This document shows, piece after piece, positions 1-5,378 of a stretch of 5,657 nucleotides of DNA. The DNA lies in NCBI GenBank assembly GCA_005883865.1, contig VBAO01000032.1:1-5657 (forward strand). The letters run 5' to 3'. A program made the translations under genes and the position numbers. This stretch comes from Candidatus Segetimicrobium genomatis. GTDB lineage: Bacteria; Sysuimicrobiota; Sysuimicrobiia; Sysuimicrobiales; Segetimicrobiaceae. The notes beneath the pieces are model-generated. The model saw only the letters and a program-made list of their open reading frames with translations, searched no databases and was not told the DNA's origin. Each line of letters starts with the position of its first letter. The first letter of the stretch is position 1.

Positions 1-255
1 TGGCGCGCTGGCTTTGATGATGGCATGGAGCCGCTCGGCCATGGCGCGATCCGGTTCCGGCATCTCGGCAATCTTCGCGAGCACGTCACCTTCCCCATCC
101 GCCTTCTTCGCGCGCGGGCCTCGGCGCGCTTCCGCCTTCAGCTCTTGGGCGCGCTCCTTCATTGCGGCGCGTTCCTCGTCCGTGAATCCCTTCACCGCCT
201 TGCCGGTCACGGTGGCGCTCTTGGCGGACTTCTGTGTCTCCTTCTTCGGTCTCAT
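1..255 (-). CDS. DUF1801/YdhG-like protein, N-terminal 85 codons (runs off left edge)
   Basis: Reading the minus strand from ATG at 255, the frame stays open to base 1 (85 codons, no stop), so the C-terminal part lies outside the window. The N-terminus is a Lys/Ala/Thr-rich, basic, probably disordered tail (residues 1-22). It is followed by a charged helix beginning GFTDEERAAMKERAQELKAE (23-42) and then a stretch with EMPEPDRAMAERLHAIIK (64-81). This pattern matches, from memory, the start of DUF1801-domain proteins, small soluble proteins of unclear function that include the YdhG-type putative iron-chaperone fold. The conserved core of that domain is mostly outside the window. The start is supported by AGGAGG at 258-263, although the 2-nt spacing is unusually short, and by an in-frame stop just upstream (268-270), which rules out an earlier start. 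Met32 is an internal alternative but would remove the conserved GFTDEER segment. Family assignment is fairly firm; function is unknown. Confidence 0.72.
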   Translation of the reverse strand, partial: MRPKKETQKSAKSATVTGKAVKGFTDEERAAMKERAQELKAEARRGPRAKKADGEGDVLAKIAEMPEPDRAMAERLHAIIKASAP

Positions 256-520
256 AGCCTCCTCATTTCAAACAAGCACCGCCCTGGAAGTGCCTCGGGA
301 TGCCCTTCTCCCCGGGAAGGGGCGCGTCCTGGTGAATGCAACGGATGCGTTCCTGCCTGTTTTGCCGGGACCCGCTCCTCTTCCGGCGATGAGGTCCGAG
401 GTTCAAGTTCTCGCGCGCCCACCACGAAGCCGGTTGCACCGGACCGCACAAGGTTGCTCTCGTCCTCCTTTTCTAATGGTTCTGCGAGGTTAAAAGAAAC
501 GCCCCTCTGCGCCAAGCGCG
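256..520. other. Intergenic stretch without a convincing gene
   Basis: This region lies between the start of the DUF1801-like gene and the end of the transporter gene. Open frames here on both strands have no family resemblance and no ribosome-binding site. One antisense frame reads WWARENLNLGP, a typical translation of the reverse complement of a tRNA 3' end rather than a protein. What the stretch does hold is the tRNA-like 3' end at 391-424, a 6-bp-stem hairpin at 303-321 without a T-run, a 5-bp-stem hairpin at 430-442, and the possible terminator of the transporter operon at 491-522. No clear promoter for the DUF1801-like gene could be identified. Confidence 0.6.
391..424 (+). other. tRNA 3'-end remnant (T-arm, acceptor strand, CCA); possible att site
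   Basis: Bases 397-413 fold as a T-arm: stem CGAGG (397-401), seven-base loop TTCAAGT (402-408) and stem TTCTCG-side bases 409-413. They are followed by a seven-base acceptor strand CGCGCCC (414-420), discriminator A421 and CCA (422-424). This is the layout of tRNA positions 49-76. Bases 391-396 also fit the usual variable-loop region. The invariant G53-C61 pair is G-T here (401/409). No body with a D-arm and a paired anticodon arm lies at the right distance upstream: a 76-nt tRNA would begin near 349, where no GGGCGCG acceptor strand exists. I therefore read it as a fragment, of the kind left when an integrase recombines into the 3' end of a tRNA gene. The isotype cannot be assigned. The structural match is clear; the att interpretation is inference. 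Confidence 0.55.
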
Positions 521-522
521 TT
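491..522 (-). terminator. Possible rho-independent terminator of the SDR-MFS operon
   Basis: Read on the minus strand, AACGC (518-522, overlapping the transporter stop codon) can pair with GCGTT (498-502), and the second arm is followed by the T-rich run TCTTTTA (491-497). The stem has only 5 bp and the loop is 15 nt, though an inner GCGC-TTG-GCGC hairpin could form instead. The position directly after the stop is right for a terminator, but the stem is weak. Confidence 0.33.
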
Positions 523-1786
523 AAGCGGTGTCGCAGTGTTGGCACATAGCGAACATTCTCGGAAGCTCGGCCGTCCCGGCGGCAGCGGTTGGGTGCTCAG
601 AGACTGTCGCGCTTTGCCCGTTTTTGAGGAATGGCAGCATAGCTGCAATAGCTGCCAACCCCACGATGGCGGCGAAGCCTGCAGCAAAGGAAAAGTGGGT
701 AGCCACTATCCCGATCACCAGGGACGGCAGGCCGTAGCCGGCGTACGCCGCGACGAGTAAGCGGGCAAAGGTGCGTGCTCGTTGCCCTTGCCCGACTCGA
801 GCCGTGATGACGTACGCCGCTCCGCTCGCGATACCGCTGCCCGCCCCTACCAGAATGGTGCCGATCATGATGACCGTCCAGAGGTTCTGTTGCGTCGCAG
901 TAACCAGCAAAATCAGACCGACAACCACAACGAGAGGGCCCACGACCCCGTTTCTCTCCGGTTGGACGTTACCGAAATAGATGCTTGCGAAGACGCCAGA
1001 AATCTGAGTAGCCAGGAATGCCCCGGCGCCTATGAGCGGATCGGATGCATGTAGAGATGCCGACAGATAGGCGGGTACGAGCGAAAGGTAGAGCGAGTTG
1101 CCGGCCCAGCCGACGAAAATGATTGGCATCGCGAAACTCAGACCTCGCCACACCACCGACGTCGGCAAAACACCCTCGACCGGGCCCGTGGAGCCGATCC
1201 TGGCCGTGCGCGTCGCGAAGATCGGCGCCAACCCTAAAATAGCGACTGCGAGGACGAGCATGGGGAGATAGGAAAGATTTGGACCCCCTCCGAGATCGTA
1301 GGTTACCGCGGTAACGACCGGGCCGCCGGAGAGGGCAATAGCAGTGACAACGGCAAGGGCTTGACCTGCGGCGATCTTCCCCTGATAGGCCTCGGTGAAC
1401 GTCGCCGAAATCGCACCGATTCCAAGGGCAGCTCCCACACCTTGCAACAAACGAGCCCAAATCAACTGGGGAAGGCCGTGCGCGATGACGAGCGTCAACG
1501 TCCCGGCAGCCATGAAGAGCATGCCGGCGAGGACGACCGGGCGGCGGCCAAAACGCTCCGCAGATCCGCCGAAAATGAGAAGGACGGGGATCAGCGTTCC
1601 CACGTAGACGGAGAACGCCAGACCGATATCGGCGGCCGTGAGGCCCCAACGGGTATGGTAGGCGACAAAAAGCGCGCTCGTTGACGTCGAGTTGGACGCC
1701 ATGACGACCAGCGCCGCCGCCGCGGCGATGGCTCGCCAATGGGAGGACAAGACGTTCATTGTATGAGGCGGCGCCACACGATCCAT
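521..1786 (-). CDS. Major facilitator superfamily (MFS) transporter, drug-antiporter-like
   Basis: The product is a 421-residue inner-membrane protein with the length and hydrophobic pattern of a 12-TM MFS secondary transporter. Segments fall at roughly 18-40, 53-74, 83-102, 106-128, 139-162, 171-191, 215-241, 250-271, 281-298, 303-327, 340-361 and 368-387. MFS motif A is at residues 73-82 (GGSAERFGRR) between TM2 and TM3. RLLQG (112-116) at TM4 fits the motif-B region. SGGPVVTAV (153-161) in TM5 resembles motif C of proton-driven drug exporters. The central loop (about 192-212) separates the two six-helix halves. The C-terminal tail (390-421) is hydrophilic and carries CQHC (415-418). ATG 1786 lies 2 nt after the upstream SDR stop and has no strong Shine-Dalgarno of its own, so translational coupling is likely. 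Met10 (1759) is an alternative start, also without a Shine-Dalgarno. Proton-coupled export of a small compound is the expected role; the substrate is unknown. Confidence 0.9.
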   Translation of the reverse strand: MDRVAPPHTMNVLSSHWRAIAAAAALVVMASNSTSTSALFVAYHTRWGLTAADIGLAFSVYVGTLIPVLLIFGGSAERFGRRPVVLAGMLFMAAGTLTLVIAHGLPQLIWARLLQGVGAALGIGAISATFTEAYQGKIAAGQALAVVTAIALSGGPVVTAVTYDLGGGPNLSYLPMLVLAVAILGLAPIFATRTARIGSTGPVEGVLPTSVVWRGLSFAMPIIFVGWAGNSLYLSLVPAYLSASLHASDPLIGAGAFLATQISGVFASIYFGNVQPERNGVVGPLVVVVGLILLVTATQQNLWTVIMIGTILVGAGSGIASGAAYVITARVGQGQRARTFARLLVAAYAGYGLPSLVIGIVATHFSFAAGFAAIVGLAAIAAMLPFLKNGQSATVSEHPTAAAGTAELPRMFAMCQHCDTA

Positions 1787-1788
1787 CG

Positions 1789-2523
1789 CTATATCGCCGT
1801 TCGACCGCCGTCAGCGGCGACGATCGCGCCCGTGACGTAGCTCGCGGCCGGGGAAGCGAGAAATGCAACGACCTCAGCGATCTCTGCCGGATCGGCGGCG
1901 CGCTTCAACGCCGTGGTGGCTCCGAGCCGATCAAAGAGGTCGCGCGCCTCAGGCCGCGTATAGATCGGACCGGCGGCGACGGTGTTCACCCTCACACCGC
2001 TGGAGCTGTACTCGGCGGCCCATGCTTGCCCAAGCGATCCCAAGGCCGCCTTGGTAGCGCCGTAGGCCGCCCCTCCCGCCAGACCGATGCGGCCGGCCAT
2101 GCTGCCGATGTTGATGATGCTCCCCGCTCCGCGTGCGACCATCCCTGGCGCGAATGCCGCGACCAGCGAGAACGGCGCGCGGACGTTGGCCGCAAACATG
2201 GCGTCGAACGACGCCAGGTCAAACTCTACGGTCGGTCCCCACTTCGAGAATCCGGCGTTATTGACCAAGATGTCGATTTCGCCGACTTCTTCGACAAGGC
2301 GCGCGATGGCTGCGGGATTGCTGAGGTCAGCCGCCACGAACTGCGCGCTCCCGCCTTCGGCGCGGATCGCGTCAACGGTCTGGGCGCCGCGCGCTGCGTC
2401 GCGGCCGTGGACGACGACCTCAGCGCCAGCGCGAGCCAGTTTGACGGCGATCGCTTGCCCGAGACCCGACGTGGCGCCCGTGACGAGAGCCTTCAATCCT
2501 TCGAGGGTGCGGTGTTGGGTCAT
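1789..2523 (-). CDS. Short-chain dehydrogenase/reductase (classical SDR)
   Basis: The product is a 244-residue cytoplasmic NAD(P)-dependent oxidoreductase with a single Rossmann fold. Numbered from ATG 2523, the cofactor glycine motif TGATSGLG is at 15-22, HGR at 39-41 (Arg41 after strand 2 favours NADP(H)), the adenine-contact D66-L67, and NNAG at 88-91. The catalytic tetrad is complete: N113, S141, Y154 and K158 (YGATK). The substrate-loop region after the AAGPIYT segment is short, as in FabG-like classical SDRs. ATG 2523 was chosen because GAGG lies about 10 nt upstream. A GTG two codons earlier (2529) would be only about 4 nt from it. It is the first gene of a two-gene operon with the MFS transporter and diverges from the TetR regulator, with the palindromic operator in its promoter. 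A carbonyl/alcohol interconversion on the transporter's substrate or the regulator's ligand is plausible, but specificity is unreadable. Confidence 0.93.
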   Translation of the reverse strand: MTQHRTLEGLKALVTGATSGLGQAIAVKLARAGAEVVVHGRDAARGAQTVDAIRAEGGSAQFVAADLSNPAAIARLVEEVGEIDILVNNAGFSKWGPTVEFDLASFDAMFAANVRAPFSLVAAFAPGMVARGAGSIINIGSMAGRIGLAGGAAYGATKAALGSLGQAWAAEYSSSGVRVNTVAAGPIYTRPEARDLFDRLGATTALKRAADPAEIAEVVAFLASPAASYVTGAIVAADGGRTAI

Positions 2524-2599
2524 GGCCACGATTCCTCTCCCCTTCGGAGCTGTTAGTTCACCGCGCCATCCACCCTGCGGTGGCGCGCTGACTGAATAT

Positions 2600-2629
2600 A
2601 TGATACGATACGTATCGTATCGTTGTCAA
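2600..2629 (-). promoter_or_regulatory. Promoter of the SDR-MFS operon with operator in the spacer
   Basis: On the minus strand a perfect -35 hexamer TTGACA (2624-2629) is followed after 18 bp by TATCAT (2600-2605), one mismatch from the -10 consensus. Transcription would begin near 2593, giving a leader of about 70 nt before the SDR start. The palindromic operator fills the spacer and overlaps the -10, so a bound repressor should directly block RNA polymerase. Confidence 0.68.
2602..2621. promoter_or_regulatory. Palindromic TetR-type operator
   Basis: GATACGATACGTATCGTATC is a perfect 20-bp inverted repeat centred between 2611 and 2612. Each half is itself a tandem of two 5-mers (GATAC twice, then GTATC twice). 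It lies in the divergent intergenic region between the TetR-family gene and the SDR gene, the usual place for an autoregulatory TetR operator. Sequence symmetry is directly visible; binding by the neighbouring regulator is inferred. Confidence 0.78.
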
Positions 2630-2635
2630 GCCAAA

Positions 2636-2641
2636 TATACT
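2636..2641 (+). promoter_or_regulatory. Candidate -10 box for the TetR gene
   Basis: TATACT matches the -10 consensus at 5 of 6 positions and would place the transcript start near 2648, at or just before the ATG at 2650. The matching -35 position (about 2613-2618) is poor and falls inside the right half of the operator, consistent with autorepression and modest expression. Confidence 0.4.
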
Positions 2642-2649
2642 CGAACGCT

Positions 2650-3285
2650 ATGGCGCAGGAGGCGATCCAAGGCGTGACACACGAGCCCGGAAAAGGACGC
2701 CCACGTAGTGGGCGACTTCATCAGGCCATTTTGAAGACCGCGTTCAACCTGGTTTTGGATGTGGGATTTCGTGCGGTGAGCATTGAAGCGATCGCAGCGA
2801 AGATCAGGGTGGGGAAAACCACGATCTACCGGCGCTGGCCGAACAAAGCGGCCGTGATTATGGATGCCTTCACCATGATGGTTGGCTCAGGCAGTCTCTT
2901 CCCAAAGGCTGACACTGTCACGGAGAGCATCCGACGACAGATGCGCGCAATGGCGAGGTCGTTTAGAGGCAGCGATGGCGCGTTAGTCAAGGCGCTCCTT
3001 GCCGAAGCGCAGTTTGATCCAGAGCTGGCGAGGGCCTTTCGCGAACGATGGACGTTGCCGAGGCGCAAACTGGCGCGGTCGGTCATCGGCGAGGCGATTC
3101 GTCGAGGAGAATTGCGCTCCGATGTCGACCCAGATGACGTCATCGATCTTTTATATGCGCCCATGTATTATCGATTGCAGATGGGTACGGGACCGCTCTC
3201 CGATGCGTACATCGATGGAATCTTCGACCAAGCCATGACGGGTCTTCGACGAACCCCCATAGGACAGGAAGGCCAAAAGCCTTGA
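2650..3285 (+). CDS. TetR/AcrR-family transcriptional regulator
   Basis: The product is a 211-residue DNA-binding repressor. A basic tail with GKGRPRSGR (14-22) precedes the TetR_N helix-turn-helix. AILKTAFNLVLDVGF (26-40) is helix 1, and residues about 44-66, including VGKTTIYRRWPNK, are the HTH with the signature T-x-Y-x-x-W-x-x-K ending. The C-terminal ligand/dimer domain includes DPDDVIDLLYAPMYYRLQMG, which resembles the TetR_C_11-type domain. The start is uncertain. ATG 2650 has no Shine-Dalgarno and could be read from a leaderless transcript. GTG 2674, in frame (codon 9), has a perfect AGGAGG at 2657-2662, though 11 nt away, and leaves all domains intact. A TTG at 2623 is unlikely because it abuts the operator. 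The gene diverges from the SDR-MFS operon, which it probably represses together with itself until an unknown ligand binds. It is visibly more AT-rich than the oxidoreductase gene to the right. Confidence 0.92.
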   Translation: MAQEAIQGVTHEPGKGRPRSGRLHQAILKTAFNLVLDVGFRAVSIEAIAAKIRVGKTTIYRRWPNKAAVIMDAFTMMVGSGSLFPKADTVTESIRRQMRAMARSFRGSDGALVKALLAEAQFDPELARAFRERWTLPRRKLARSVIGEAIRRGELRSDVDPDDVIDLLYAPMYYRLQMGTGPLSDAYIDGIFDQAMTGLRRTPIGQEGQKP

Positions 3286-3316
3286 GTTCCTCGAAGATCA
3301 CGGCGCGAGTCCTCAT
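3140..3316 (-). pseudogene. Possible 5' stump of a lost gene downstream of the oxidoreductase
   Basis: An ATG at 3316 follows the molybdoenzyme TGA stop after only 2 nt (TGACGATG), the spacing of translationally coupled genes. The 58-codon frame begins MRTRAVIFEELKAFGLPVLW, a plausible protein start somewhat like the first strand of a medium-chain dehydrogenase. From about 3285 leftward it runs antisense through the TetR 3' end, and the sequence loses any protein character (His/Arg-rich). The likeliest readings are a truncated operon gene cut by a rearrangement, or simple chance. I do not recognise a family with confidence. Confidence 0.25.
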
Positions 3317-3318
3317 CG

Positions 3319-5358
3319 TCACCCGGTGCGCTCCACCTCCACCATCGCATCGAAGGCGGCCTGGCCCGCGGAGAAATCGAAAGTGTCGACCGCCTCGTCG
3401 GGGATCGAAGGTTCCCCTGAGGTGAGGCGATTCAGCCCCGTCCAGCCGTCGCGCATCCACACCGTCCCGGACGGGATGCGATCGGTGACGTGCGCACGTG
3501 CCCGGAACTCACCCCGATCGTTGAAGATGCGGATCGGCGCGCCATCCTCCAGGCCTCGTGCCGCGGCATCCGCCGACGAGACCCACAGCTTCGGCTCCGG
3601 GTCGGATCGCGCGAGCGTGGGGAGCGCCTGACCGTGGTCGTAGAAGCCGTGAAACTGGGTCAGCGTCCTGCCCTGGCGGAAGCTCAACGGGTAACGGTCG
3701 GACCCGGGCAGCGGCGCGTAAACCGGCAGGGCTGGGAGCCCGAGGGATTTCGCGCGCTCAGAGTAGAACTCGACCTTGCCTGACGGCGTGGGGAAGACGC
3801 GGTCCGGGTGGGCGACGTGGGAGATGCGCAGGGCCCGGATCCCGCCCTCCGCGCGCAAGGCGGCCACAGTGGCGCGGCCTGTGGCCGGGTGATCGAGGAT
3901 CGCGTCGATCGGTCCCTCGTCGGTCTCCCACGGGAAAAAATCTGCGAAGTTCAGACGGCGTGCCAGTTCCCGAAGAATCCAGGTCAGCGAGCGCGCCTCG
4001 CCGGCTGCGTCGAGGATCTTCGGCATCAGGTAGAGATGGGTGTTGGTGCTCTTGCACCCCGTCTCCTCGAGCCACGCCGTGGCGGGGAGGACCACGTCGG
4101 CAAAGCGGCGGGCCGTGTCGTTCATGAAGAGGTCGTGCGTGACGACGAGGTCGGTCCGGGCCAGGCCCGCGGCCACGTGCTCAGCGTCGGCGAAGGATGA
4201 GAGCATGTCGGTTCCGAGGAGGAAGAGGACGCGGACGCTGCCGTCCCGCAGGGCCTCGGTGATCCGGGGCATCTGGTTTGGGACATAGCGGCCCGGCGGC
4301 CGGCGCGCCAGGGCAGCGATGTTCCCCAGCGCCTGGCCGTGACTCGCGCCCCCGTGGCGCGGGCCGAGGCCCCCGCCGGGGACGCCGAGGTTGCCCGTGA
4401 GCGCAGGCAGGCACGCGACGGCCCGGGCGCCCTGCCAGCCGTTCGCGCCCTTGTGCATCGAGCTGCCTCCGAGAAGGATCATCGCGGGCCGCGTCGTGGC
4501 GTAGCGGCGGGCGAGCGCCACGATCCGATCGGCCGCGAGCCCGGTCTCACGCGCCGCCCGCTCGAGAGGATACGTCCTCACATGCTCGGACAGCCGATCG
4601 AAGCCGACCGTATGCCTGTCAACGAACTCGCGGTCATAGAGCCCCTCGCTCACGATGACACGCATGAACGCGAGGGCGAGCGCGGCGTCCGTCCCGGGTC
4701 GGATCACGAACACCTCGTCCGACTGCGCCGCCGCCTCGGTGTGGCGTACGTCGATCGTGACGACCCAGGCTCCACGCCGTTTCGCCGCCGAGAGATGGCG
4801 GCCGGTGTTTGGCTGGCTTGCCAGGTTCGCCCCCCAGAGCAGGATCAGGTTGGCATGCGCGCCCATGTCCTCCTTGGTGTTCGTCTCGAGGGGACCCGTC
4901 AGCCCGATCCCGAAGCCTCCCAGGCCCCAGCAGATCATCGCCGGGTGCCACCACTGACAGCCGTAGAAGTTGGCAAAGCGACGCAGGAGCTGGGAGGCGA
5001 TGCGTGTCCCGTAGTTGTTGGCGAAGTGACCGTGGCCCTGCCAGAATCCCACCGCTTCCCGTCCAGCCGTCTGCATCCGCGCCACGACGAGCTCGAGCGC
5101 CTCGTCCCAGCTCGCCCGCCGCCAGGCGTCGTCCGTTCTCCGGTCACGGACCAGCGGGAAGAGCAACCGCTTCGGATTCCCGATGATCTCCTGCGAGGCT
5201 TGGCCCCGTATGCAGAGGAAGCCTTGGCTGTCCGGGTTCTCGGAATCGCCCTTCACGCCCACGAGTTGCCCGTCCTCCACTTCCACCAGCATCCCGCAGA
5301 GCGTCGGGTGGCAGTTCATGGGGCACATCGTCCGGATCGTGCGGCGCGCGGAGGCCAT
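3319..5358 (-). CDS. Molybdopterin oxidoreductase (DMSO reductase family), single-subunit type
   Basis: The product is a 679-residue enzyme of the complex iron-sulphur molybdoenzyme family, carrying a bis-pterin Mo (or W) cofactor. The N-terminal Fe-S motif is C12-x3-C16-x4-C21-x27-C49, followed by R51, where related enzymes have Lys or Arg for electron transfer to the pterin. The molybdopterin core follows: the metal-ligand region HPAMICWGLGG (138-148) with Cys143 as likely ligand, WGAN (175-178), and PGTDAAL (221-227). TPSGKVEFYS (524-533) leads to the molydop-binding C-terminal domain (about 555-665). There is no twin-arginine signal, so it should be cytoplasmic. ATG 5358 has AAGGAG (5366-5371) at 7-nt spacing. 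No Fe-S ferredoxin-like subunit or membrane anchor lies nearby; an unrecognised gene ends 13 nt upstream. The substrate is not determinable: the Cys ligand fits formate-dehydrogenase-, polysulfide-reductase- or acetylene-hydratase-like branches. Family assignment is firm, function open. Confidence 0.93.
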   Translation of the reverse strand: MASARRTIRTMCPMNCHPTLCGMLVEVEDGQLVGVKGDSENPDSQGFLCIRGQASQEIIGNPKRLLFPLVRDRRTDDAWRRASWDEALELVVARMQTAGREAVGFWQGHGHFANNYGTRIASQLLRRFANFYGCQWWHPAMICWGLGGFGIGLTGPLETNTKEDMGAHANLILLWGANLASQPNTGRHLSAAKRRGAWVVTIDVRHTEAAAQSDEVFVIRPGTDAALALAFMRVIVSEGLYDREFVDRHTVGFDRLSEHVRTYPLERAARETGLAADRIVALARRYATTRPAMILLGGSSMHKGANGWQGARAVACLPALTGNLGVPGGGLGPRHGGASHGQALGNIAALARRPPGRYVPNQMPRITEALRDGSVRVLFLLGTDMLSSFADAEHVAAGLARTDLVVTHDLFMNDTARRFADVVLPATAWLEETGCKSTNTHLYLMPKILDAAGEARSLTWILRELARRLNFADFFPWETDEGPIDAILDHPATGRATVAALRAEGGIRALRISHVAHPDRVFPTPSGKVEFYSERAKSLGLPALPVYAPLPGSDRYPLSFRQGRTLTQFHGFYDHGQALPTLARSDPEPKLWVSSADAAARGLEDGAPIRIFNDRGEFRARAHVTDRIPSGTVWMRDGWTGLNRLTSGEPSIPDEAVDTFDFSAGQAAFDAMVEVERTG

Positions 5359-5365
5359 GGCGTTT

Positions 5366-5378
5366 CTCCTTTCAGGAG
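5366..5378 (-). promoter_or_regulatory. Shine-Dalgarno hairpin at the gene junction
   Basis: In the minus-strand mRNA, CTCCT (5374-5378) can pair with AGGAG (5366-5370) around a GAA loop. This would mask the Shine-Dalgarno of the molybdoenzyme gene. The 5' arm overlaps the stop codon of the upstream gene (TGA, 5374-5372), so ribosomes finishing that gene would open the stem. It is a short 5-bp stem; the coupling role is inferred. Confidence 0.4.

Noticed and set aside
303..321. Hairpin CCCTTC/GAAGGG with a 7-nt loop
   Set aside because: No T-run follows on either strand, and it is not placed directly after a gene, so a terminator call is unsupported.
320..424. A complete tRNA using GGGCGCG (320-326) as the 5' acceptor strand pairing with CGCGCCC (414-420)
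   Set aside because: The 7-bp match is exact, but the span is 105 nt, longer than even Sec or Leu tRNAs, and no convincing D-arm or 7-nt anticodon loop with paired stem forms between them. In GC-rich sequence the match may be chance.
430..442. Hairpin CCGGT-TGC-ACCGG just after the tRNA-like end
   Set aside because: It is a short stem without a T-run and could be chance in GC-rich sequence; no function can be assigned.
25..549. Long plus-strand open frames across the left end
   Set aside because: They are antisense to the DUF1801-like gene and run through the tRNA-like fragment into the transporter end, with no family resemblance or ribosome-binding site.
969..1868. A 299-codon minus-strand frame overlapping the MFS and SDR genes
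   Set aside because: It is an Arg-rich out-of-frame shadow of the transporter gene without membrane segments.
1..2590. Repeat of TGGCGCGCTG at 1-10 and 2581-2590
   Set aside because: The match is only 10 bp in GC-rich sequence and does not extend; the first copy lies inside coding sequence, so it is not credible as element ends.
3269..3283. Hairpin AAGGC/GCCTT between the convergent TetR and molybdoenzyme genes, considered as a bidirectional terminator
   Set aside because: The stem is only 5 bp and neither strand has a T-run after it; it also overlaps the TetR stop codon.
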